Positions 8,248 through 15,343 of a stretch of DNA of 33,016 nucleotides are shown in pieces (positions within the stretch are counted from its first letter, which is position 1; every line of letters begins with the position of its first letter). Under the pieces are notes generated by a model. The model did no database searches. It was not told the DNA's origin and saw nothing but the letters and a program-made list of their open reading frames with translations. Source of the DNA: Rhodospirillales bacterium (GTDB taxonomy: Bacteria; Pseudomonadota; Alphaproteobacteria; Rhodospirillales; Casp-alpha2); NCBI GenBank assembly GCA_013203955.1, contig JABMOY010000120.1, positions 1-33,016 of the forward strand, written 5' to 3'. Position numbers and translations under genes: made by a program.

Positions 8248-9354
8248 ATGGATGATCAAATGACGAAAACAGGCCGTGCCGTCGTATACGAGTCTCCGAA
8301 TACGCCTTTTGTGGTCAAAGAATACCCGGTTCGTGACGTGCACCCCGGCGAAGTTCTGGTGCGCATCACCATGTCGACCATCTGCCGGTCCGATATTCAC
8401 TCCTACCAGGGCCGCCGACCGAATCCCTGCCCCGGCATCCTGGGTCACGAAATCATCGGCGTTATCGATCAGATCGGTGACGGGATTTTCAATGACTTGC
8501 GCGGCGCGGCGCTGTCCGTCGGCGACCGCGTAACCTGGACCGAGTTCTTTCATCATGGCGAATCCCATTATCGCGATATCCACGATATGCCCCAAAAATC
8601 GCCGGGGTTGCGCAAATACGGCCATGACCTGGTTGAAGACGATCCCCATTTCCTGGGCGGTTTCGCCGATTACTGTTACATCCTGCCTGGCACGGGGATT
8701 TTGCGCCTGCCCGATTCTCTCAGCGATGAGGAGGCAACGCCGCTGAACTGTGGCGTCGCAACGATGATCTCGGTAACCGAGGCCGCTGACATCGGGTTTG
8801 GCGACACGGTGGTGGTTCAGGGCCTTGGGCTGCTCGGTCTCTACGGCTGCGCCATTGCCAAGGCCTGCGGGGCGACCCGGGTTATAGGGCTTGATGCCGT
8901 CGCCGCCCGTCTGGATATAGCCGAAAAATTCGGCGCCGATTATGTTTTCGATATTTCATCAATGGATGAGGAGACCCTCATCAAGAAGGTGCGGGCCTTG
9001 AGTCCCCCCGACGGTGCTGATGTCGGAATAGAGGTCTGCGGCGTCGCCGAGGCGGTGCCGACGGGTATCCAAATGCTGCGCATCGGTGGGCGTTACGTGA
9101 TCGGTGGGCTGGTTAACCCCGGCGCAAATTTCACCATCGACGGCAACCAAATTCTGAGGAATTGGATCACCCTCAAGGGCGTTCACAACTACCATCCGCG
9201 CCACCTGGTTCAAGCGCTGGACTTCGTCATGGGTAACCGGGGCCGCTTTCCATTCAAGGAGATCGTTGATTCGAAGTTTTCTCTCGATCAATTGGACGAG
9301 GCCTTCGCCAAGGCCGCGAACCACACCGTATTGCGCGCCGCAATCGTACCGTAA
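8248..9354 (+). CDS. Zinc-type alcohol dehydrogenase, phosphonate-catabolism associated
   Basis: This is a medium-chain dehydrogenase of 368 residues. The catalytic-zinc motif is CRSDIHS and GHEIIG at residues about 48-72. The Rossmann fold is at VVVQGLGLLGLYGCAIAKACGA around residue 190. Its place between phnA and an aldehyde dehydrogenase, and its sequence type, fit the family of phosphonate-associated alcohol dehydrogenases. A role in oxidising 2-hydroxyethylphosphonate to phosphonoacetaldehyde is an inference. The lobe that normally carries four structural-zinc cysteines instead reads HHGESHYRDIHDMPQKS, without cysteine. A second in-frame ATG at 8260 is an alternative start. Confidence 0.88.
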   Translation: MDDQMTKTGRAVVYESPNTPFVVKEYPVRDVHPGEVLVRITMSTICRSDIHSYQGRRPNPCPGILGHEIIGVIDQIGDGIFNDLRGAALSVGDRVTWTEFFHHGESHYRDIHDMPQKSPGLRKYGHDLVEDDPHFLGGFADYCYILPGTGILRLPDSLSDEEATPLNCGVATMISVTEAADIGFGDTVVVQGLGLLGLYGCAIAKACGATRVIGLDAVAARLDIAEKFGADYVFDISSMDEETLIKKVRALSPPDGADVGIEVCGVAEAVPTGIQMLRIGGRYVIGGLVNPGANFTIDGNQILRNWITLKGVHNYHPRHLVQALDFVMGNRGRFPFKEIVDSKFSLDQLDEAFAKAANHTVLRAAIVP

Positions 9355-9369
9355 AAAGGGATTGAAAAA

Positions 9370-10836
9370 ATGACTGACACCAAAACCCCCGACATCGGCT
9401 TCTCGCCCAAGGGGCTTTACATCGGTGGCCAGTGGCAGGAAAGCGCTAGTGGAAAGACGTTTGAAAGCATCAATCCATCCAACGGCGATCATCTGGGCGA
9501 CGTGCCCCTTGCCGATGAGGACGATGTCAATCGCGCCGTCGCCGCCGCCAAGGCCGCCTTCCCCGGTTGGAGCCGCATGCCGATCAAGGAACGCGCCGGC
9601 CATCTTGAGGCTCTCGCCGCCCGGCTTTCGGCGTGCCGCGAGGAATTGGGCCTAATGGACTGCGTCGATGGCGGCAACGCTCTTTCGGGAATGATCGGTG
9701 ATGTCGATTGGGCGGTGGATTCGATCCGCTACTTTACTGGATTGATCCGCGAGATTAAGGGCGAAACCTTCTCGGAAATGCCCGGCCACCTGAACTTCAC
9801 CCGCCGCCAGCCTTATGGTGTGGTGTCCAAGATCAATCCGTTCAACCATCCGATCCGATTTTGCGCGGAGAAATCGGCCGCCGCCTTGGCCGCCGGGAAC
9901 ACCCTCGTGGTCAAGGCTTCGGAGCAGGCCCCGCTGTCGAGCCTGCGTTTCGCCGAAATCTGCGATGAGGTCCTGCCTGCCGGCGTCGTCAATGTGTTGA
10001 CGGGCGACGTAGTCGCCGGGCGCGCCATGGTGCGCCACCCGGATGTGCACCGCGTCGGTGTCGTCGGTTCCGTGGCGACGGGCAAGGCCATTGCCAAGGA
10101 TGCCGCCGATGACCTGACCCACGTGACCCTAGAACTTGGCGGCAAGAATCCGATCATTATCTTTCCCGACGCCGACCCGAAAAAGGCCGCCGCCATGGCC
10201 ATCAAGGGCATGAATTTGAATCGCCAAGGGCAATCGTGCAGCTCCACGTCCCGGGTCTTCGTCCACGAAGCGCTGCACGACGCCGTGGTGGACGAGTTGG
10301 TTCGCCTGGCCGAGGCGCTGCCCGTCGGTCTACCGTGGATCGAGGGCGTTGAACTCGGCCCCATCGTTTCGGAACGCCAGCGCGACCGGATTATTGGCCT
10401 TATCGCTTCGGCACACGACGAAGGGGCGGCGTTGTTGACCGGCGGCAAAGCCCCCGACGACAAAACGCTGGAAAACGGCTTCTTCATCACACCGACAGTG
10501 TTTGACAAAGTTACCCCGGACATTTGCATCGCCCGCGAGGAAATCTTCGGCCCGGTGATGTCGGTACTGACCTGGAACGACTACGAAACCATGCTGTCAC
10601 AGGTCAATTCCCTCGAATACGGACTGACAGCGCTGATCGCCACCAATGATATCAACAAGGCCATGGAAACCGTTGACCGGGTCGAGGCCGGCTACGTATG
10701 GGTCAACGCCAACGGTCGCTACCTTGGCGCCCCTTATGGCGGCTGGAAGCAAAGCGGCATCGGCCAGGAAGAATGCTTCGACGAACTGCTCAGCTATACG
10801 CTGATTAAGAACGTCAATATGCGTTGGGAAATTTAA
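9370..10836 (+). CDS. Aldehyde dehydrogenase, probable phosphonoacetaldehyde dehydrogenase
   Basis: This is an NAD(P)-dependent aldehyde dehydrogenase of 488 residues. Visible motifs are the Asn of INPFNHPIRF, the coenzyme Lys in LVVKASEQ, VTLELGGKNP with the general-base Glu, the catalytic Cys in RQGQSCSSTSRV, and EEIFGPVMSV. It is the last gene of the phn operon, 15 bases after the alcohol dehydrogenase, and would feed phosphonoacetate to PhnA (PhnY role). Betaine-aldehyde-type dehydrogenases look similar, so the substrate is inferred from context. The ribosome site AGGGA stands before ATG 9370. No clear terminator follows. Confidence 0.87.
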   Translation: MTDTKTPDIGFSPKGLYIGGQWQESASGKTFESINPSNGDHLGDVPLADEDDVNRAVAAAKAAFPGWSRMPIKERAGHLEALAARLSACREELGLMDCVDGGNALSGMIGDVDWAVDSIRYFTGLIREIKGETFSEMPGHLNFTRRQPYGVVSKINPFNHPIRFCAEKSAAALAAGNTLVVKASEQAPLSSLRFAEICDEVLPAGVVNVLTGDVVAGRAMVRHPDVHRVGVVGSVATGKAIAKDAADDLTHVTLELGGKNPIIIFPDADPKKAAAMAIKGMNLNRQGQSCSSTSRVFVHEALHDAVVDELVRLAEALPVGLPWIEGVELGPIVSERQRDRIIGLIASAHDEGAALLTGGKAPDDKTLENGFFITPTVFDKVTPDICIAREEIFGPVMSVLTWNDYETMLSQVNSLEYGLTALIATNDINKAMETVDRVEAGYVWVNANGRYLGAPYGGWKQSGIGQEECFDELLSYTLIKNVNMRWEI

Positions 10837-10876
10837 AAGCTTCTGTTTTAAGTGCCTGTTTTTGTGCCTGGGAGGA

Positions 10877-11890
10877 ATGGGCTATGGTTTGCCATGGCAA
10901 ACAGTCCTGGGGCATAGGCATTTGGCGATAATCGGAGAAATTGGCGGGTGTGAGGGCGAAAACCCTGCATCTTCGCTGCGACGGTGGGCGGTGGCGGCGC
11001 TCGTCCTGGGCACCGCGGCGACGGCGCTTAACCCGGTTTTCGTGCGCCTCAGCGACCTGGAGCCGGCGGGATCCGCCTTTCACCGGATGTTTTGGGCGCT
11101 GCCGTTGATGGGGGCGTGGCTGTTCCGTGAAACTTGGGTTAAGGCCCCCGCCCCGGCAAAAGCTTCCGTTTCTTCCCGGCCGCTTCATGACCGTTGGCTT
11201 TTGATCTTGTGCGGGCTGTTTTTCGCCGCCGACCTGACGGCCTTGCATTGGTCGATCCGCCTGACGTCGGCAGCCAATGCGATTCTGTTCCTCAACGCCC
11301 AGCCGCTCTACGTCGTCTTCGGGGCGTGGCTGCTGTTCGGCGAACGGGCCAGCGCCCGGTTTCTGGTCGGCGCCGCAACGGCCATGGCCGGGGCCGCCTT
11401 GATGCTGGGCGAGAGCGCACAATTTGGAGGTGACAGGCTGCTCGGCGACGGGCTCGGCATTGCCGCCGGGGTTTTCTATGCCGGCTATATCCTGACGGCG
11501 AGCCGGCTCAGGGCGCGGGCGTCGAGTGCCGTCATCAATACGTGGACGTGCGCGATCGCCTGCCTGCCGCTGTTGGCGGTGGCGCTGATCACCGGCCAAG
11601 GATTGATACCCGGCTCCCTTCAAGGCTGGTTCCTGATGATAGGCCTCGGCGTCATATCGCAGGCCTGTGGCCAGGGTTTCATCGTTTGGGGCATGGCGCA
11701 CCTGAGCACGGGGTATGCGGCGGTCGTGCTACTGCTGGCGCCGGTGTCGTCGGCGGTATTCGCGTGGGCGCTGCTGTCGGAATCGCTGAGCGGGCTACAG
11801 TTTGTCGGCATCGGGGTGGTGCTGGGGGGGATTTACATGGCTCATCGGGCAAGCCTTGTCCCCGGCGGCAAAAAAAACGGGGGCACCTAA
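10877..11890 (+). CDS. EamA/DMT-family transporter
   Basis: This drug/metabolite-transporter-type membrane protein has ten predicted helices in two EamA halves (first helix near WAVAALVLGTAATALN, second half beginning around FYAGYILTASRL). The motif LLLAPVSSAVFAWALLSESL near the end is typical of the family, which exports amino acids and other metabolites. The start is uncertain: ATG 10877 directly abuts GGGAGGA, and the frame is open to TTG 10862. Its last codons (GGKKNGGT) are written by the terminator of the opposite gene panB. The substrate is unknown. Confidence 0.85.
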   Translation: MGYGLPWQTVLGHRHLAIIGEIGGCEGENPASSLRRWAVAALVLGTAATALNPVFVRLSDLEPAGSAFHRMFWALPLMGAWLFRETWVKAPAPAKASVSSRPLHDRWLLILCGLFFAADLTALHWSIRLTSAANAILFLNAQPLYVVFGAWLLFGERASARFLVGAATAMAGAALMLGESAQFGGDRLLGDGLGIAAGVFYAGYILTASRLRARASSAVINTWTCAIACLPLLAVALITGQGLIPGSLQGWFLMIGLGVISQACGQGFIVWGMAHLSTGYAAVVLLLAPVSSAVFAWALLSESLSGLQFVGIGVVLGGIYMAHRASLVPGGKKNGGT

Positions 11891-11905
11891 AAAAGGATGC
11901 CCCCG
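11870..11905 (-). terminator. Rho-independent terminator of the panB-like gene, overlapping the eamA 3' end
   Basis: On the minus strand the stem CGGGGGCA/TGCCCCCG (11898-11905 with 11878-11885), extended inside by CCT/AGG, is followed by eight T residues (11877-11870). It lies 33 bases past the panB stop and covers the eamA stop codon at 11888-11890. It has no comparable T-run on the plus strand. Confidence 0.85.
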
Positions 11906-11937
11906 CGTTTGGCTACTGAATCCGTTGAGCTCGAGCG

Positions 11938-12861
11938 TTACTTTTTCTTTTTGCCCTTTTTGCTCTTTTTCTTGTCTATTTCCTTGAGCTTGCTGTCCCA
12001 TTTCATGGACTTGGCGAATTTTTCGAGTTCGTCGTCCTTCATGTAGATGGTGTGTTCCGGCCCCGGGTAGATGTGTGCGCGGACTTCCTCGCGATACTGG
12101 ATAAAAACGTCTTCCATGATCGGGATCAGATCGGTGTAGACCTTGGAATGCCGGGGAACGTGTTCTTCCCAAAGCTTGAACAGGTCGGACGTAATGATGT
12201 GAACGCCATCGCCTTTGTTGCCGGCGCCGAGGCTGATGACAGGAACCGGCAGGGTTTCAGTCAGGTACTGGCAAACCTCGTGGCTCGTCACCTCGCAGAG
12301 GATCGAGAAGCAGCCGGCATCGACGAAAGACTGGGCATCTTCAACTAAACGCTTGGCGCCCTCCGCGTCCTTGCCCTGGGCGAAGAAGCCACCCAGTTGC
12401 GGCATGCGCATCGGCGTGATGCCGACGTGGCCCTGTACCGGAATACCGGCCTTGACGATGGCCTCGATGTTGCGCGCGTGGTTGATGCTGCCCTCGCACT
12501 TCATGACCTCAGCGTTTGCTTCGTGGACGAAGCGCCCGGCGTTCTCGACCGCTTGTTCGGGCGACACATGGAAACTCCAATAAGGCATGTCGACCATGCG
12601 CATGCCGTATTGGCTGCCGCGGTCGATGGCTTTCGCCATCATCATCACTTCGTCAAAGGTCACAGTCACGGTGCTTTTATGGCCGAAAAGGATCATGCCG
12701 CCGGTATCGGAGACACAAAGAATGTCGATATCCTGGCGGTCGGCGATGACGGCGCTGCGATAATCATAGATCGCCATTTGAACGATCTGCTCGCCGTTCG
12801 CCATCTTTTTGTTGAGTGTCCGTGTGGTAACCCGTGTTCGTTTCTTTGGCGCGTCTGCCAT
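11938..12861 (-). CDS. panB: 3-methyl-2-oxobutanoate hydroxymethyltransferase (PanB-like), with Lys-rich tail
   Basis: This PanB-family protein would transfer a hydroxymethyl group from 5,10-methylene-tetrahydrofolate to 2-oxoisovalerate on the way to pantothenate. At 307 residues it is longer than the usual 260-270. The active-site positions are kept: Asp in LCVSDTGGM, Asp in MVDMPYWS, Lys and Glu in VMKCEGS, HVGITP, the later Glu in ILCEVTSHEV, and LGAGNKGDG. Several of these motifs deviate from the usual VK-EGG and LECVP, so a paralogue acting on another oxoacid is possible. About 50 extra C-terminal residues end in a lysine-rich tail (KKKSKKGKKKK). AGGGAGGA stands before ATG 12861. It is a single-gene unit with its own terminator; no panC is nearby. 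Confidence 0.82.
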   Translation of the reverse strand: MADAPKKRTRVTTRTLNKKMANGEQIVQMAIYDYRSAVIADRQDIDILCVSDTGGMILFGHKSTVTVTFDEVMMMAKAIDRGSQYGMRMVDMPYWSFHVSPEQAVENAGRFVHEANAEVMKCEGSINHARNIEAIVKAGIPVQGHVGITPMRMPQLGGFFAQGKDAEGAKRLVEDAQSFVDAGCFSILCEVTSHEVCQYLTETLPVPVISLGAGNKGDGVHIITSDLFKLWEEHVPRHSKVYTDLIPIMEDVFIQYREEVRAHIYPGPEHTIYMKDDELEKFAKSMKWDSKLKEIDKKKSKKGKKKK

Positions 12862-13052
12862 TATTTCATCCTCCCTTAGACAGCTTAAATCCTGTTATGC
12901 GACCATTATCATCCTGCACAATACCAGCGCGCAGGCACGTTAACCCCAGACAACAGCCTTGATTAAGCTTACCAGCAACCCGTCCGAGGCAACAAGGGTT
13001 AAGTCATTGATAGATAAAACAAAACAGACAATTGAGTTTGCCTAATGCGGGA

Positions 13053-13814
13053 TTAAAAGCCAAGCCAGCCGCGGACCACGCGGATGACGATAAAGATGCC
13101 GACCGCGACCAGCACCCAGGCGACGATATTCCTGAGGGTGGTGCTGGAAACGGCATGGGCGATGCGAGCGCCGATGGCGGCGCCGACCATCAAGGCCAGG
13201 GCCAGCGTAATGCCGACGGTCATGTTCACCGACCCGTAGGTGAAGTTCCCCACCGTTGCCAGCGCTGCGATGGGAAGCTGAACCGCTTGGCTTAAACCAA
13301 CGGCGGTCAGCACCGGCAGCTTAAGCCAAACCAGAATAGGCACCAGGACCAGTGGCCCGCCGGTGCCGCTGAGCGCCGAGCCGACACCGGTGACGGCGCC
13401 GATGCCGACCAATGCCGGCCCATCAAGGGTCCGCTCATTCTGTCCGTCTTGGCCGCGGGTCATTAGCGCGTTGGTTCCGGCGAAGATAATCAGGAGGGCG
13501 ATGAAAAACTCCAGCCCCCGGGCCGGAATCACCGAAGACAGAAAGGCCCCGGCAAAGGCCGCAGGTGTGGCTCCGGCGAACAGCCACAGCGCCATTTTCC
13601 AGCGGATCGACCGGCGGCGTGCGTAAATCGTCGCGCCGACGATGCCACTGAAGATATAACTGAACATAGCGGCGCCGATGGCATCGTGTATCCCCATCCC
13701 GAAAACGAAGGTCAACATCGGAACCAGTAAAACCCCACCGATGCCGATGCCACCGATCAGGATTCCGACGAAGATACTTAAGAAGCCAATCAGCGCGAGA
13801 GACGACGCTTCCAT
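13053..13814 (-). CDS. TauE/SafE-family permease (second copy), candidate sulfite exporter
   Basis: This membrane protein of 253 residues has about eight helices and the repeat motifs ILIGGIGIGGVLLVPML and TGVGSALSGTGGPLVLVPIL. I start it at ATG 13814, preceded by AGGAA; the frame is open 36 bases further up without a ribosome site. The family includes sulfite exporters, and the methanesulfonate pathway in this window would release sulfite, so export of that product is a reasonable guess. The 191 bases between it and panB show no gene. Confidence 0.82.
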   Translation of the reverse strand: MEASSLALIGFLSIFVGILIGGIGIGGVLLVPMLTFVFGMGIHDAIGAAMFSYIFSGIVGATIYARRRSIRWKMALWLFAGATPAAFAGAFLSSVIPARGLEFFIALLIIFAGTNALMTRGQDGQNERTLDGPALVGIGAVTGVGSALSGTGGPLVLVPILVWLKLPVLTAVGLSQAVQLPIAALATVGNFTYGSVNMTVGITLALALMVGAAIGARIAHAVSSTTLRNIVAWVLVAVGIFIVIRVVRGWLGF

Positions 13815-13883
13815 CCGGTTCCTATCTCCCAAAAACGCTTCCCGGCCCAATATTTATTCTGGTAGATAACGCGGGAAGCTCCG

Positions 13884-13909
13884 AAAAAACGCCCGCCAAA
13901 GGGCGGGCG
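13884..13909 (-). terminator. Rho-independent terminator after the small Cys-rich gene
   Basis: On the minus strand a perfect 8-bp stem CGCCCGCC/GGCGGGCG with a 4-base loop (13890-13909) is followed by six T residues (13889-13884). A second hairpin, CCGACCG-N4-CGGTCGG (13944-13961), stands between it and the stop of the gene at 13974. Together they close the small transcript before the TauE/SafE gene begins at 13814. Confidence 0.85.
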
Positions 13910-13973
13910 AAACGATAGTATCAGGATTAACCGTTTGAAAACACCGACCGTTGACGGTCGGGAAGATAGCGTT

Positions 13974-14168
13974 TTAGACGAAAACCGCGATGACCGCGAT
14001 GATGCCTAGGCCGATGGCGGGCCAAAAAACGGCGGGCATGCGGCCCATGCGTTCCTCATGGCAGCTATAAGCATAAGCGCAATTTTCGCTGCATCCGGGC
14101 GTTTCACAGGGTTTCATATTTCGCTTCGCACAATTTGGATATTCGTCCGTCCCGCTGAGACCTGTCAT
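13974..14168 (-). CDS. Small Cys-rich, C-terminally membrane-anchored protein, function unknown
   Basis: This predicted protein of 64 residues has five cysteines (13, 21, 26, 30, 36) in a soluble head, then one hydrophobic helix (about 46-64) that runs to the very C-terminus. I choose ATG 14168 because GGAGG at 14174-14178 stands 5 bases upstream; the frame opens four codons earlier at 14180. The good ribosome site and the tidy terminator behind it argue for a real gene. The cysteines do not match a ferredoxin or zinc-finger pattern that I recognise. It is divergent from the LysR gene at 14414, and the LysR operators lie between them. Confidence 0.6.
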   Translation of the reverse strand: MTGLSGTDEYPNCAKRNMKPCETPGCSENCAYAYSCHEERMGRMPAVFWPAIGLGIIAVIAVFV

Positions 14169-14321
14169 TTCAACCTCCATAGACTTTATTAGTCGGGCTT
14201 TTCCTTTTTCCGATGATTCATTGATAGGGCATTTCGCCCAAAAGCGACTTGATATAGGTTAAGTTGATCAAAAATAAACATTTTGGGCTTGAACTGATGG
14301 CTCTAGCAAACAAAACGAAAG

Positions 14322-14344
14322 TTTGATAGAATACGCTTATCAAA
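14322..14344. promoter_or_regulatory. LysR-type operator, site 1 (TTTGATA-N9-TATCAAA)
   Basis: A perfect 7-bp inverted repeat with 9-base spacing contains the T-N11-A core of LysR-type binding sites. It lies about 70 bp before the LysR start at 14414. The same arrangement recurs at 14346-14368 and, 9.6 kb away, at 23920-23942. Confidence 0.7.
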
Positions 14345-14345
14345 A

Positions 14346-14368
14346 ATAGATAGGATGCATCTATCAAA
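14346..14368. promoter_or_regulatory. LysR-type operator, site 2 (ATAGATA-N9-TATCAAA)
   Basis: This is a second copy of the operator, centred 24 bp after site 1, with one half slightly degenerate. Its inner part GATAG-N7-CTATC is also a perfect dyad. Further half-sites are seen at 14221 and 14249 (TTGATA) and 14379 (TATCA), so the 233-bp interval between the small gene and LysR is dense with this element. Confidence 0.65.
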
Positions 14369-14413
14369 AGTACGCACCTATCAGAGGGTTATTGTAGAAT
14401 TTCTGGGGACGGC

Positions 14414-15343
14414 ATGTTTTTTAGACAGCTTCAGTACCTTGTCGCCTTGGCGCAAGAGGAACACTTCGGGCGCGCTGCCAGCCGTTGCAACGTCTCGCAG
14501 CCGAGCCTGTCGAGCGCCATCAAGCAGCTTGAGCTGTCCTTGGGCGTGCCCATCGTCCTCAGGGGCCGGCGGTTCTTAGGCCTCACCAACGAAGGAAAGC
14601 GCATCATCGAATGGGCGGAGCGGGTTATCTCGCAGCGAGACGCCATGCTGGTGGAATTGTCCGGCATGCGCAACAACTTCGAAGGAAAGCTGCGGCTCGG
14701 GGCCATGCCCAACAGCTCGCCCGTTCTGCCGCTGTTCAGCAAGCTTTTGGCGCAAAAACACCCCGGCGTCGAGGTCGATATCAAGTTCCTTGGTATCGAA
14801 GAAACGAAACAGGGCTTAAGCAATTTCTCGCTCGATGTCGGCATTACCTATATCCAGCAAACCGAGCTATCCGAGCTGCATTCCATGCCGATCTACGACG
14901 AACGGCTGAGCCTTCTGGTGCCGGACACCAAGGAATACGCGAAAATGACCGCCATTTCATGGGCAGAGGCTGCCAAACTGCCATTATGCCTGTTGGACAA
15001 ATCCATGCACGAGCGGAAAATCATCGACGAGGCTTTTGCGAAGTCAGGAAACTTGCCAGACCCCACCGTCACCACATCCGATTCGATCCTCAATTTGATA
15101 TTTCATGTTATGTTCGCAGACCTCGTGACGATTATTCCCAAGCACTTTATCCGCATGCCCGGGCAATTTCCGGGGGTTAAGGCCTTGGACTTGATCGAGC
15201 CGGAGATCAGCCAGGAAGTCGGGCTGGTGTGGTCGCCCAGCGAGCCGATGATGCCGATGGCCAACGTGATGATCTCGATCGTCAAGGAGCTCAAGGAATC
15301 GGGCGAACTGGAAGAACGCCTGGGCGACCTGTCGACGCCTTAG
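14414..15343 (+). CDS. LysR-family regulator, candidate controller of the msm region
   Basis: This is a LysR-type regulator of 309 residues. The helix-turn-helix sits at residues about 15-45 (EEHFGRAASRCNVSQPSLSSAIKQLE split over two helices), followed by an effector-binding domain. GGGGA precedes ATG 14414. Two copies of TTGATA-N9-TATCAA stand directly in front, as expected for autoregulation, and a third copy stands in the divergent promoter of the sulfonate importer and msm operons. I infer that this protein regulates both; the inducer is unknown. The stop codon overlaps that of the convergent GldFG-like gene (shared TTAG). Confidence 0.88.
   Translation: MFFRQLQYLVALAQEEHFGRAASRCNVSQPSLSSAIKQLELSLGVPIVLRGRRFLGLTNEGKRIIEWAERVISQRDAMLVELSGMRNNFEGKLRLGAMPNSSPVLPLFSKLLAQKHPGVEVDIKFLGIEETKQGLSNFSLDVGITYIQQTELSELHSMPIYDERLSLLVPDTKEYAKMTAISWAEAAKLPLCLLDKSMHERKIIDEAFAKSGNLPDPTVTTSDSILNLIFHVMFADLVTIIPKHFIRMPGQFPGVKALDLIEPEISQEVGLVWSPSEPMMPMANVMISIVKELKESGELEERLGDLSTP

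Noticed and set aside
10814-11701. Long leftward open frame of 295 codons opposite the EamA gene
   Set aside because: It is very rich in Arg, Pro and Gln, has no recognisable domain and no ribosome site, and lies fully antisense to a clear ten-helix transporter; a shadow frame of GC-rich coding DNA.
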